A stretch of 64,000 nt of DNA from Dromaius novaehollandiae (GCF_036370855.1 NC_088106.1:31200501-31264500), one strand, 5' to 3'; counted from the stretch's first letter, positions 36,822 to 48,700 are shown. Notes: generated from the letters alone by a model not told the origin. Program-made: numbers and translations.

Positions 36822-39800
36822 TTTGCAAGTTGGGTAAGTTAGGTATACTTCACTTTGAAATAGTTGTTTTGCTAGAATTCTGCAGAAATAGGAAATTTTT
36901 TTAAGAGCTAAACTTAGATTTCTGGCAACTGGATTTCTGCTGCAGATACCACTCCTAAACTAGCAGTCAAGAATACAGGGAAAAAGCATTAGTGGTATTT
37001 GCAGCTCTGTTTTTTAAAATCCTCCCCCTTCCCCCCCCCCCCCAATAATAATTTGGGAGCAAGAGCAGGAGTTTTATACTTTTCAAAGCACTTACGACTT
37101 CCGTGTCAATGCTTTCTCATTTTAAAAAATTGCAAAGGATTAAAAAAGCAGTAGAGCTTAGTTTCTTTGTGTGTAATCCACACAGGATAGTGTTTTTTGA
37201 ATTCTTGATTGATTGCAGGGAAGGCCCTTTCCTTGGAACGCTACTGTGACAGGCACACTTAAGCAGTTTTAAAATGGTTAAACTTTTTTTTTGGGGGGGG
37301 GGGGGGTCTCTCTATTGGTTGCCTGCTGTATGCTGGTTTCAAAACTGTTCCCATTTAAAGTCGGTTCATGCATGATTCTTTCTTGCCTATCCTGCCGCTA
37401 CATTACATTAAAAAGTAAAAATAATTACCCAGCAATATTAGGAACAGCTTAAATTGGAGGAAAGAGGATGCTCATCAGCTAAATTAAACAGTTTTTCTCT
37501 CTTAATTTGCAACTTGAATGAGGATTAAACTGTGTGTTCTCAATTTGAACTAAGATGTGAATGAGCTGAGGTAAACAGAAAGCAAAATATATTTGCATAT
37601 TTTAAAAAATGAAATAAAATAAAACCGCTTGAAGTTGGGGACTTCTACACTAGAAATAAATTTGCAGTCCGCATGGTAAACAGTCTTGGTACCACAAAGT
37701 TAAAACTTCTGCGACTGTTTTTTGACTTTTTAAAAATCTCTATTCATGCTCGGAAGAGGAACTTGGTTTTCTTCTCAAGTAAAATTGAAGTATAATAGTA
37801 TTCCCTGAGCAAGGGAGACAGTGCTTCAGTTTAGACAGTTGCAGCTAGTGTGAAACAGGAACAACTGGGAAGGAAGAAGTGTTGTATTGTTTTATAGCTT
37901 TGTTTAAAATTAAACTTCACAGCTAGTGGTAGATGTAATTTTGGGTATAATAAAATATTAGAGACTGAACAATGTAATGGTCTATTGCAGATCTTGTTTC
38001 TACACAATAATCAGTGTTATTGAGTAGATATTCTCTTGAGGGACATAATGTTAACGTACAGCAATATGCAGTGTCGTCTGCCTGAAAGTCTGTGGAAAGC
38101 GATTGTTGAATATCATGATGGAATGTGGTGTTTAAAAACAGATTCTTTGCTAGTAATTTGGATCAATAAGATGAGTCCAAATTTCTCAAGAGATGGTTTG
38201 TGTATAACTGATTAACTAATTTTACCTTAAAACTTAAAAGTTCTGACTTTACACATATCACAGAATCACACAATTACAGATATATTATCTCCATTTCTTA
38301 TACTTATAAATCTCAGATTCTGGATGAAATTGAAGAGCATGGCATCAAGATTTATCACCTGCCTGATGCTGAATCAGATGAGGATGAAGATTTTAAAGAG
38401 CAGACCAGACTCCTGAAGGTAAGACTGGCTTCATAGGCTGCATACATAGATGAGGCAAAAATAGTATACTCTTATCTTTTCATACTGCTCACATGGCTTT
38501 AAAACAAGTTACGTGCTGTGAGACCTTCAGACCACTGTAGCTCTATGGCTGGGCTTCGCTATCTAGAAGATGGTGATAACAATGATTATTTTTTTTCTGT
38601 AAAGTATTTTGACAGCTTCAAATTAGCATTACAAACTTATTACCATAATAAGCAATGCTGAGCAAAACAAGAGCTGTTGACGGAGTTCTTTTTGTTCTAG
38701 TTTATTCCTAGTAATTTTTGAATTTTGCTTTCAGACCAGTATTCCATTTTGTGTGGTGGGGTCCAATCAACTGATTGAAGCCAAAGGTAAAAAAGTTAGA
38801 GGTCGACTCTACCCATGGGGTGTAGTTGAAGTGGAGAATCCAGAACATAATGACTTCCTGAAGCTGAGGACCATGCTAATGTAAGTTAGAAAATTTCAAT
38901 TAGATATTAGGAAAAAAAAATTTCACTGTGAAGGTGAAATTGGTCCCCAGGGCCTGGAGAGGTTGTGGAATCTCCATGTGTGGAGATGTTCAGAATTCAT
39001 CTGGAGAAGGCCCTGGGCAACCCGATCTAGTTGGCCCTGGCCTGAGCAGGGATTGGACCAGATATGTTCTAGAGGTCCTTTCCAATCTGAATTATTCAGT
39101 GATTCTGTGAAAATAATCATCTCTCTCATCAATTTTTTGAACACAGTGTAGTACAACTATTTAGAGGCTCAAGAACATAACACAGATTGAGTTATACCTG
39201 CTGCTTAAAATGTCTGTATCTATATATCTGCAAAGGACTCTTACACACCCTCACCCACCCACCCACCTCACTTTCTTGCTTAGCTTCCCCTGACAACCCC
39301 CAGCCCATTCCACACACATTATGCTTTTCTACTTAGCTTCCCTGTCCAGGGCTGCTTCATCAAAAGTTTCACCCAGAGGGATAGCTTATATCTCAGGGTC
39401 TGAGGTGGTGTCTCTGTGTGCCTTTTATTGCACCAATTTAACTTAAGTTAGCTTTTAAATTAGCACATTAAACAGGTGCAGACACTGAGCACGCTTATTT
39501 TTTGTTTCATCATGTTTTTTGTCAAACTGCAAATCTTTTTCCTGTTCAATTTAACTATATAATGAATATTTACACATAAATTAAAGTCGTCTGGGTTACG
39601 TCAGTGCAGTTTCATCAGCTAGATATAATAGGATGTCTGTGTTTAAAAATATTACTGTACATGTGGCTCAAGTTCTCGGAATGGACTTATCAAAATGTTA
39701 TTCAGCTCTGCCATGCATATGTATGCTCTTCTTTCATAGCAGAGCATGTAAAATTATTGGAAATCTTTAAAAGTTTTGGAAGCGGGGTTCTTGATAAGTA

Positions 39801-42800
39801 CGGTATATAAGCTGATGTGTTAGATATGTGCCATGAAGCCATTTAGTTTTGATGCCATTTGGACAGACTATTTTGATCAGGAGTTGCTTGAGAGTGGGAA
39901 GGTGCCTTTCAGATATTCCCTGCAGTGTTCTTTGTGTACTAGTGCACCCACTGCTGGTCCCTAGAGCTTGAACAGTAATAGGATTCAATGCTGCTGGCTG
40001 TGACTTGCTAAACGAAGGAGAAATAAACATTTTTAGAAATCATGTAGACGATAGTTTTATAAAATTGTATTTTGGATCAGTTGACCCAATACAGTGTGGA
40101 ATGTGAGAGCTTCTTGAACAATCTGAGGCAACACATGTGCGTGCTATATTTAAATTATTTTTCTTCCTCCAGCACCCATATGCAAGATCTTCAGGAGGTG
40201 ACCCAAGATCTGCACTATGAGAACTTCCGCTCTGAGAGGCTCAAACGGGGCGGCAGGTTGTCATCTCGTGGTTATGTGCTATTTCTTCCTCCTTTGAACT
40301 TAGGTTTTTGGTTTTTCTCTGTCTCCCTCTATTTCTCTCTGACCTTTTCATTGCTAGGAATTGATAAATCATAGATAACTCTGTAGTTCCAGCCAACACC
40401 AAGGTCAGCTGATCAGCTTGCACTTAGGAGTTGAGTATAAGAAAAACTAGTATGCAAATCTGAAGAAACAGTTGTGAAATTAGAAGAGTATAGCTAGCTC
40501 TCTGCTTTGCTTAGGGCTTTGACACAGTTGGATTGGAATGTTTAAAGTAAATAAGCAGAGCAGATGTGTATGTTAAATGGCTTCTAAAAATATCTGCAAG
40601 TTAAAAATCAGTCCCAGTACGTTAAAAAATTTCTTTCCAGACCTGTCTGGACTGTGTCTTTAAAAAGAGAAACTTATGTCCTACTGCAGTGCTTTATTCA
40701 ACGTGGTGTAAATAACTAATTTTCTTTGGAGAGTAGTCATAGTATAATGCCTTTCAACACTATTTTGAGCTGTGGTGGGTAGGGCAATCTATCCCGGTAA
40801 GAGAGGCAGGCTGAGCCCCCCCCCCCCCCCCCCCCCCCCATTTTTAACTAAAATAACAGGGTTTGTAAAGTTGAGTTTAGTTCTTGCTGAAAACCGGGTG
40901 TTCCGTGGTTTAGTTTTTTAAGTTGCTTCTCTTATTTCAACCACTAGAGGGTTTCATAATTGCACACTTCAATGGGTTTGATATACTTTGTAAAGCTTTT
41001 TTCAGCCTGACACTTCCCTTGTTGACAGAAGTTTTATCTCGTGCCTAGTCCGTTTTCAGGAGAAAGTTTGTCTCTGCCTGTATCATTGGCCTACAAGTTC
41101 AGTTTTCCCTTCAGGCAAGAGAACATACTTTTCTTCCCTGTTTTTTCAATCTTCTCTTCTTAAGTTCAAGTTACAAAAAAGATCTTTGCCAAGTTACACT
41201 GTCTGTTATTCAACAGGTGTGTATGAAGGCCTTAGATATAATGTCACCTAATGCTCTCCAGAGTTAAAATAATGCTTACCAGTTTTAGAGAACTTAAAAC
41301 AGCCTCACTCAAGGACCTGGGACAGTAAACTGCTAAGTTGGGGTATCTTTGTGAAACTGAAACATGTTTTTGAATCTGGTTTAGTTAAATAGGATGTGTG
41401 TCTTTGTCTTCACATTTCTGAGGTGGAGTTAGGATGCAGTTATGTTTATTGTAAGTGAGGATAGTGTGTGCAGAAATTGTTTCAAATTTGCACCTATCCC
41501 ACTGGTAGTCCTTAGTGCTTGTTGATTGTATTCACTAGTGTTCCTAGAGGCTTTCAGGCACAGAGGGGTTTTTTTTGACAATCTGTCTCTCTGTTAACCT
41601 TTTAGCAAACATCCATTCATTTGGTTTGCACTTTTGATAGCACTTTTATGGTTAGATTTATTAGTAGATTTCTTTTTCACTGCAACATGGGATAGGAGAA
41701 ATGTAGCAGCAGAGTGGTAGAGAATATAGTACCTCTAAATGCTTCGAAGTTCAGTTTCTCAATTTGAAACTTGGATGTCCCACTTGAGCAATAGTTTGCT
41801 TAGATATTGGTTGACAGCATTTGCTTAATTTTAACAGGCATAATCAATGTTTGTACTATAATTGTGTCTGTTACACAAAACAAATCTTTTGGAATTACTA
41901 AAATATACTAGAAAAATGATCAACCTTCAACCTCTAAGTGGAGAAGAAGCAGGTAAAAGGCTCCTCCAGTTAGAAGATATGTACAGTGATTATGTTGCTT
42001 TTGCAGGCTTCCTTATAAGTGACTTGTACATGTGTGTGCATGCATAGTAGCAAGTTTTCTCAAAAGATAAATGTACTCATTTATTTAAGGATTTGCATTT
42101 TATTTGAGTACAATACTGTACTGAACAAAGCATTAGAGACTTCCTATCTTTTTGTCTTTAGCTGTTTATATAACTTGTCTTACTCTTAAAGGTTTTCATA
42201 AGTAATGTGTGTTTTTTAGATCCTTCATAGCAAACATGATTTATAAAGTCAGAGGTGAGATAGAACTGCATCAAAGGAAGGTTCTGCCTGGGGGTAGCTG
42301 TACTTCCAGATTCACAGTTTCTTAAAGCACTAAGTATTTGATGTGTTGCTTCCATATTTTTGCTAGTATCTTGTCCAGCATTATCCTGAACTTGCATTTT
42401 GATTTAGTTCTACTGATTTATTGCACCAATGAAAACCAAAAATTGAGTTAAGTGTTTATAGTATTTCTGAATTTGATACACCTGTGTGGTACTCCAGTTA
42501 CAATCAGTTAAGGTAATGTTATGCTCAAGTAAACTGCTATACTTGAATACTGTTCAGAAATAATTTTCATTCATACCTATATAGGAAGATCTGGCATGTT
42601 CTGAACTCATAGAAGCCTTTTTGAATCTTATACTTGTTCTGGGCTTAAATTGCTGGAGGAGTAAGGGGTAAATTGATGTTTCACTTGGAAAGAAAAAAAA
42701 ATTTAATATAAAAAATCTATTAAATCTATGTGGGGAAAGTGCTTCAATAAGTTCTCTGTGTATTGTCAAATGTTCACAAATAAGGTGAACATCTATTCTG

Positions 42801-44904
42801 AGAGCCTTTTTTTTTTTTGTCAAAGCATTCAATAGAAATGAAAGATCCAGAGTGTATGCGTGTTGCTAAACAATATTTGTCTTATCTTAGGAAAATAGAA
42901 GATGAAGAAGTAAACAAAGACCAGATTCTACTTGAAAAAGAAGCTGAAGTAAGATGGCAAAACTCTGTACTCATGTGGTTAGGGGAATTTTATTCTTTTA
43001 CTGTTTTGGGCCAAGTGATTTACATAATCTTGTTAATTTTTAAAGGGAAAGACAGCAGAATTTTCTGATATAAAGTTATTCAAGCTGGGATAACAAAACA
43101 GAATGCAAAGAAGTGTAGAAGAGTCTCAAAATATTCATTTACTGGAACAAATGGAATCTGATTCCATATAGTGGAATCCAGCATGTCATCAATGAATTTA
43201 ATGCATGTTGCAGGGGGAGGGAGAGCTACCCTCGTACCGGAGAAAAGGCTCTGGAGTTAGTAATTGCAGATCAGGAAAAGTCAGTTTAGCTGTATAGCAA
43301 AGAAGGAAACAATGTTAAGAGTTGAGAATAATGAAGAAAGTGGAAATTCTCATTCTGCTACTGTGATAACTCCATAATGTGTAGCTCAAACACCATTTTC
43401 ATGGCCACCTAGCTCAAAAAAGGTATAGCTGAGACCTAGGAAAAGTACAATGAAAAGTGAAGAGTGGGCAGAAAGGCTGAACTGGAGATCTGAAGCTACT
43501 TCTGTATGAGATTAGGCTAATATTCTTTTTGGGAAGTAGACAACAGAAGGCAAGGTTATAATAAGGAGCTTATATAATCATGCATGGCAAGATGAATAGG
43601 AAACTACAAAATAAGAAGGTCACATCTAACAAGGTTAATAGGTGGCAGATTTCAAGCAGAAAAGGTATTTTCAACACAGTCTGTAAGTTGTAGAGTTCAT
43701 TGGCATGGATTTTTTTGCATACCGAAAGTACAGATGAGCTCAAAAAGGCTGAGACATGTTCTCAGAGAAAGTAAAACTCGCCTTTTTTCGCTAAACACAA
43801 AAATAAAATTTTTTTGATTTAGAAAGTTCCAAAGACTTAGATTTCTAGAAATTGAGAGAGTATGCACACAATTGTGTGTGCATCTGGATCTTGTGCTTTT
43901 CCATACGTCTGCTAGGAGCCAGTGTTGGAAAGAAGGCTGAGTTAGATGGACCTTTTGGTCTGTCCTAGCACAAGAAGACCCTCAAGCCTCCAGCTGCGGT
44001 CTTACTGGCTATCAAAGTCCAAAAAATAACCAGAAAAAAAATGAAAAGGGTCATAATTCCAAGGAACATGTAGAAAGACATTGTAAACATCTCACAGCTT
44101 TAACTTTTTGTTGCTGCGAAGGCAACTAAAACCATTTCAGTAGTGAAGTTGACTTCCCATCTGTCAGGCAGTTTGGTACTGTAAAAGAATTTCTAAGTGT
44201 TGTACATGTAACATGGCTGAATTAATCTCAGTAGCTGAGTTACATGATTGCCCTTTATGTAAAGATTTCAGTACTCTAAAATTTAGCTTGTAGGAATTCA
44301 AACATTTTTAATAATGCATGTGTCTCCTTGGATGGTTTGCCTGTAATACTTGCTTCCACATAGTCATCACTAATAAGGGAGTTGAGAAATAATCCTGACA
44401 GTTTTTTTCCGACAGATACAGGTATAGTTGGAAGGACATAAATGCAGTCCACAACCTGCTTTTCTTCTGACTAGCCTTAGTAACGATGTTTGTTCAGCAC
44501 TTCAACACCGTAAGTCTTACGTATTTAACTTCAGGGAAAGCAAAGTCTTCCATTTAGGGATGCTTAAAAAACATGGTCCTAAATTACAGTAATAAAGCCT
44601 GTTTGTTTCAGTCAGTAAATTTCTAACCTCTTAATGGATGAAGCAATAGGAAAAACCACCATAACCTGAGATTACTGCCCGTCAGATAAACCTAATGCAA
44701 ATGTGTGTGCCTTCTTTAATATAAATAATTAATAGTGTGGTGGCAGTGAAGAATCATACTCTGAGGCAAGATAAGGATTCTCCTATGCTACCTTTCCAGC
44801 TTCGTCGCATGCAGGAGATGATTGCGAGAATGCAGGCACAGATGCAAATGCAGATGCAGAGTGGAGAAGGAGACAGCAGTACAGTTCCTGGACACCATGT
44901 ATAA
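28157..44904 (+). CDS. SEPT2: SEPT2 (septin-2), complete coding region, 11 coding exons
   Basis: Septin-2 is a GTP-binding cytoskeletal protein that assembles with SEPT6/SEPT7-group partners into filaments at the division site, on actin fibres and at the ciliary base. Joining 28157-28165, 29527-29647, 32921-33007, 33853-33976, 35544-35678, 36000-36117, 38317-38418, 38735-38880, 40173-40256, 42891-42948 and 44800-44904 gives 1089 nt, 362 codons plus TAA, against about 361 in mammals. Seen: N-terminal helix with a basic patch (HRKSVKK, 28-34), P-loop GESGLGKS 44-51, Thr78 of switch I, DTPGYG 101-106, AKAD 182-185, acidic ESDEDED 217-223 containing a CK2-type serine, G5 VGSN 240-243, septin unique element with GRLYPWG 255-261, and a C-terminal coiled coil ending QAQMQMQMQ. 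Phases agree at every junction. All catalytic motifs are intact. Confidence 0.98.
29501..29525. repeat. SEPT2: TTTTA pentamer repeat at SEPT2 exon 3 acceptor
   Basis: TTTAT TTTAT-type units run directly into the TTTTAG acceptor, so the microsatellite itself serves as the polypyrimidine tract. Confidence 0.9.
29527..29647 (+). CDS. SEPT2: SEPT2 exon 3 (N-terminal helix, first strand)
   Basis: 121 nt. Encodes residues 4-43 and the first base of Gly44: [20 protein letters not shown], the basic [11 protein letters not shown] and strand TLMVV. The acceptor is unusual: its pyrimidine tract is a TTTTA repeat running to the AG at 29525-29526. Donor CG/GTAAGG. Confidence 0.96.
32921..33007 (+). CDS. 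SEPT2: SEPT2 exon 4 (P-loop, G1)
   Basis: 87 nt, phase 1 to phase 1. Encodes [20 protein letters not shown] then PERIIPGAA. Lys50 and Ser51 contact the nucleotide phosphates and magnesium in this family. Acceptor AATCACAG, donor CTG/GTAAAT. Confidence 0.97.
33853..33976 (+). CDS. SEPT2: SEPT2 exon 5 (switch I and G3)
   Basis: 124 nt. Encodes [20 protein letters not shown] then [21 protein letters not shown] and two bases of Cys114. It carries Thr78, the switch I threonine of catalytically active septins, and DTPGYG. Acceptor GTCTTTTAG, donor TTG/GTATGT. Confidence 0.97.
34187..34220. repeat. (GT)17 microsatellite
   Basis: Seventeen uninterrupted GT units in a SEPT2 intron. Confidence 0.97.
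35544..35678 (+). CDS. SEPT2: SEPT2 exon 6
   Basis: 135 nt. Encodes [40 protein letters not shown] and PFGHG (last base on the next exon). This is the septin core between switch II and G4. Acceptor TTTTTTTACAG, donor CGG/GTAGGT. Confidence 0.97.
36000..36117 (+). CDS. SEPT2: SEPT2 exon 7 (G4, AKAD)
   Basis: 118 nt. Encodes [43 protein letters not shown] at 182-185 gives guanine specificity. Acceptor TAATTTTAG, donor AGG/GTAAGT. Confidence 0.97.
36118..38316 (+). other. SEPT2: SEPT2 intron between exons 7 and 8
   Basis: Rich in homopolymers: long T tract at 36791-36824 interrupted by one C, C13 at 37031-37043 and G14 at 37293-37306. No coding or transposon signal recognised. The intron between exons 8 and 9 (38419-38734) shows nothing of note. 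Confidence 0.6.
38317..38418 (+). CDS. SEPT2: SEPT2 exon 8 (acidic loop)
   Basis: 102 nt, phase 0 at both ends, so it could be skipped without a frameshift. Encodes [20 protein letters not shown] and [14 protein letters not shown]. Ser218 before the acidic run matches the CK2 site described in mammals. Acceptor TCTCAG, donor AAG/GTAAGA. Confidence 0.97.
38735..38880 (+). CDS. SEPT2: SEPT2 exon 9 (G5 and septin unique element)
   Basis: 146 nt. Encodes [40 protein letters not shown] and [12 protein letters not shown] is the G5 base-binding loop and Arg256 and Trp260 lie at the G interface between subunits. Acceptor GCTTTCAG, donor AT/GTAAGT. A CR1 tail begins about 45 bp after the donor. Confidence 0.97.
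38925..39112 (+). mobile_element. CR1 LINE 3'-end fragment
   Basis: Plus-sense CR1 3' region: GGCCCTGGGCAACCCGATCT, then GAGCAGGGATTGGACCAGAT, AGAGGTCCTTTCCAATCTGA and the terminal ATTCAGTGATTCTGTGA repeat. 5' truncated, inserted within the intron after SEPT2 exon 9. Confidence 0.92.
40173..40256 (+). CDS. SEPT2: SEPT2 exon 10 (C-terminal helix of the GTPase domain)
   Basis: 84 nt. Encodes [27 protein letters not shown] and two bases of Arg. The end is set by joining to exon 11, which gives [11 protein letters not shown]. The resulting donor CAG/GTTGTC is the weakest in the gene. Without splicing here, the frame runs on for about 40 residues to a stop at about 40372, with no coiled coil. Confidence 0.95.
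40816..40839. repeat. C24 homopolymer
   Basis: Twenty-four consecutive C in a SEPT2 intron. The exact length should be treated with caution, since such runs are often mis-sequenced. Confidence 0.85.
42891..42948 (+). CDS. SEPT2: SEPT2 exon 11 (start of coiled coil)
   Basis: 58 nt. Encodes [19 protein letters not shown]. Acceptor CTTATCTTAG, donor GAA/GTAAGA. The surrounding open frame at 42817-43066 is read-through into flanking intron. Confidence 0.96.
43870..43978 (+). mobile_element. Old CR1-like or SINE tail (tentative)
   Basis: The block GTTAGATGGACCTTTTGGTC followed by TGTCCTAGCA resembles the TAGATGGACCATTGGTCTGACCCAG-type tail of old CR1 families in sauropsids. Only a short block is recognisable, so family and borders are uncertain. 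Confidence 0.45.
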
Positions 44905-44912
44905 AGTCTTTG
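44800..44912 (+). CDS. SEPT2: SEPT2 exon 12 (coiled coil, C-terminus, stop)
   Basis: Encodes [20 protein letters not shown] and [14 protein letters not shown], with TAA at 44902-44904. A GTAAGA donor follows 8 nt after the stop at 44913, so the 3' UTR is split. Acceptor CCTTTCCAG. The Met/Gln heptad-like repeat continues the coiled coil. Confidence 0.96.
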
Positions 44913-45326
44913 GTAAGATGTTCAAACAGCTGCCTAAAGGGTTTTTCTTTTAGTAATTCATTATTGTTATCGGTTTTCTGAAATTTTGGAAAAACTTTTA
45001 CAAGACCAGTCTGCATATATTTCAGCCCTCTTGTTAATTTTTAATGTGTAACTAGTGTTTGTGAAGTGAAATGGATTGAAGTGTATCTAAATATTTGTGT
45101 GGGTTGAAATATATATACATTCAATTTTTCCATAAAGTCTATCCAATGTGTGTTGGTAAGAATTATAGAAGGAGTTTTTAAAATTGTGTAAACAGGTGAT
45201 TCTTAGACTCATGATGAAGTCATTGTTTCACTGTGACTCTTTATATATACAAGTTTTCAGTTTTCTAAATGTATGAGTAAGAAGATAGTTGATTTTTAAA
45301 TAGTATTTTTCTGTCTCCTTTTGCAG

Positions 45327-45720
45327 ATTACTTTATACCCTGTTAAACTAAACATTCTGGAGTTGAATTATGATGGTGTTATACCAGAAAGGATGCCTTT
45401 TGCTCAACATGTGACTTGGAGTTTACTTTAGAGTTTAACGTGGAAATGCATTGTGGTAACTTTTGTGATATGTATTTTATAACATGTAGTCAGTCAGTAT
45501 TTTATGTATTATACACATATGACTTTGGTTCTGTTTAGTAATTCTTATATTGAGCTTATTTTCAATTTCCCATTGTATTAGGGGTACAGAGTAGACACTG
45601 AAACTTTTCTAGCCTGACTTTGCATTAGTTGATTTTTACTTTTTTTTTTATATGGCTTATTAGCCCCCTGCTTTTAACTTCTTATTACATTAGAAATAAA
45701 CAGCTGTCAGTGATGGCTTG
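45327..45720 (+). other. SEPT2: SEPT2 3'-UTR exon, shortest form
   Basis: Acceptor CTCCTTTTGCAG at 45321-45326 pairs with the donor at 44913. The first poly(A) signal is AATAAA at 45695-45700, followed by GT-rich sequence. Later signals at 46685-46690, 48342-48347 and 48760-48765 would give UTRs up to about 3.5 kb. Which is used cannot be decided from the sequence. Confidence 0.65.
45695..45700 (+). terminator. SEPT2: Poly(A) signal AATAAA, proximal, SEPT2
   Basis: Canonical hexamer about 370 nt into the 3'-UTR exon. Confidence 0.55.
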
Positions 45721-48700
45721 TTCAATGTTTTAATAGTTACCTGATTAGGGATCCTGCAATGCTAATCTTAATTTTGTGTTTTTTGTAGTGTTTACAAATT
45801 TGTGTCTGTGAGATACTCAGCCCTTTTTCGTTCATGTTCAGTGCAGCAGGTGATTTCCTTGCCCTCTGCAATTATCTGATTAAAATTCAGGCATGCCTTG
45901 TGTCTTACTGAGAAGAGGAAATGCCTCTTTAAGGGGCACACTGTATTCTATATGACAGGCATTATTTCCTTCAGATTTAACCTTGAGGGAGGTATCATTC
46001 TTATTGCTTGCCTATGATCTTTTACTCTATTGCAAATAATTTTTAAGAGTTTCTTGTAGGTTAGCATAAATCAATACTGTTATTTTCTGGCATCACTGTA
46101 GCAAAAAAAAAAAGAAAAAATTAGAATAGTGCTGATATTGGTAAATGAAGTAAACCCCAAAGAGCAGTTTTCTATTGCATAGGTGTTTCCCATATTCAAA
46201 AGCACAAGAAGTTATATAATTCTTACTGAATTTTCATACTATTTTTAGGGCATTGCTAACAGTTAATTATACTATAAAATACCTACTAGCACACTTCTTT
46301 TAAAGTGATCTGTGCCTGATAGGATCAATGCAAACTGTATTTTAAGGTCCTGCTCCAAGATGGAGTTAGCAGTATTACTTTTGAAGCGACTCTGATATGT
46401 TACATGCTTTTTTAGGCCAAGGTCACTTTCCTTAATGCTAATGCTAAGGGAGACTTTTTTTGACCTTGGCTAGACTTTTTCCACATAGAATGGCTTGTAT
46501 TGTAGCTGCGGCACATAATAACAGCTATAGTATACAGGTACATATGCAGTAGCTGCTAAGGTAATACATAAGGTAATACTAAAGTAATGCACCGTGCTTG
46601 GCTTTTCTACTGCTTCTGATAAAGCCAGCAATCAGATTTCCTAACGTGATCTGTTATAAAACGTTGTTATCTGAACAGCTTATAAATAAATAGAATTACA
46701 ATCTTTTTCTCTTTGAGCTCAGGTACAGTAGTGACTTTTATAAAAAATAAATAAATAATTTTTTAACATGCCTTTGAAAAAAGGATTAGGACTTCTACAG
46801 TTAATGTGTATTTTCAGTGGTACTTAAATGGCTAGATTAAATATCAACTTGCTTAGTAACTGAAATTTTTATCTTCCCAAAACTACTGTTTATGAATTAT
46901 TTTATATTTGAATCTTTTTAAAAATATGAAGTAAAATCCTCTATCATAGGCTTTGCTAGGAAGCTCCGGTGCTCTTCTCAAAAGCAGTTATTCTCCAAGT
47001 TTTGCACATTACTCATTCAGTCTTCCCTCACCATGACAGAAGTGAAAACAAGAACCTTTTTATATTTTTAGATACATAGAAGTATTAAGTCCTGTTTTGC
47101 CAAATAAGTACATATTAAATGTATTTAGAAATGCATGTTTTTTTCCATATTTTTGTTTTGCCTTTCCTAAACAACCTGTAGAAGAAAAAAAAAAAGCATT
47201 GCAATATTATCATAAAATAACATTCCACAGCACCTTACTTCTTTCTAAATCTTTTGACGTATTTTGTGAATCATTTGTCATAAATTTACCAAAAGAACTT
47301 ACTATAAACTTAAATCATTAAGTATTTTGGAAAGCCCCATACTGTTCTTCAGTTGCAACAACTCTGTTTTTGTTTTGGCACCGAATCATTTGTGTACTTT
47401 TAAGCTATTTGTCTGATATCTGTTAAGTATTTTGGATATAGCATGCTCCTGGTGCTGTCCACTTCGCCAAGGAGAAAAACTCCATGACATTTCTGGCTTT
47501 ATATACGAGGTTAGTACAGTATTGTAAGCTGCCATAGTACTATGAACCAGTACTTGAAGAAGAACTGTGAAATCTAAAATGTATGCAAAGGGGGACTAGC
47601 TGCACATGTAACCCTCTGTGTATGTTCGTTTGAGAGTCTCCTCCTGTTTTTTCTACTTATGCTAACATGGGAACAAAAGCAGATTGTCCATGCGTTTAGT
47701 GCTGTATTATAGTTTGGTCACTACCTGTGGAATTGTTTTAAGCAATGTCTTATACTTTGAAATAGTATGTATCTATTAAAATATTTCCTGATGATGAAGT
47801 ATTATGGCTGATTCTTATGCAAATAATTTTTGATTTACAAATTCTAGTAGGAGAAATATTTTCATATGTTTTTCCTTGGAAAAAACAAGTTTATGGCACT
47901 TGCCGTTTTAACCGAAATACTCAGGATGGCCAATTGCTTCTCCTTTCCAAGTCTTTGAGGCAGTCATTCATAGCGTGCCTGACATCTCTGAAGATCTCTT
48001 TTTTCCCCCTTCACTTTTCTTTTGATGCTCTTGCAATGCTAATTGTTTCATTCAGTGGTTTCATGGCCAGATACCAAAAATGAGACCACCTTTCTCAGAT
48101 CCTGTTTCAGATAAAACTCAGTTACTGGTAGGAGAAAGACTTGGAGCCAAAAGGTGGATGTTGTATGGTGGCTTGCTGAACTGGCACTTCTTCTGTTACA
48201 GCATTGTTACAGTTTCTATTTTAGGAGTCAGAATGCTTTTAAATTGGTAGAGCTTTATATTTGGTAGCTAAAATGACTTGTTCTAGATACAAAAAATTAT
48301 ACTGTTATTATTTCTTATGTACTGCCATGAGCCAAGACTATAATAAAAGTGCTAACGTACACTTTTTTTTTCCTGTATGATTCCTTGTCGTAATCCACTT
48401 TAGCAATATTGGTTAGTTTGTGATGATACATTCTGAATGTAAAGGAGGAATTTAGATTTGAGTGAAAGGGAAATGCATTGGTGAAACTGCATAAAATACA
48501 GCTATTAAATATTGCATGCTTCAAGGTTATTGGTACAGTGTATTTCACTGTGGGTATTCCCAGAGCTCCTAAAGTTCTACCTATGGGATACTGCTCTCTC
48601 ACCAAACTTTTGTGTCTTAAGTTACAACGTTAGCACAGAATGCAGCTACTTGTTGTGGGTGGTGCTTTAAGTATAAGAGGACATCATGTTCTCCAGTGAA

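Larger units (their letters stand above)
39113..42890 (+). other. SEPT2: SEPT2 introns flanking exon 10
   Basis: Contains a CCCA-rich patch near 39247-39268 and a C24 run at 40816-40839. No other element recognised. Confidence 0.6.
42949..45326 (+). other. SEPT2: SEPT2 introns flanking exon 12
   Basis: Introns 42949-44799 and 44913-45326. Apart from the tentative CR1-like tail, no element recognised. Confidence 0.6.

Noticed and set aside
36566-36904. 112-residue frame with a phenylalanine run
   Set aside because: Produced by the intronic poly-T tract.
42817-43066. An 83-residue frame around SEPT2 exon 11
   Set aside because: Only 42891-42948 fits septin-2; the rest is intron beyond clear splice signals.
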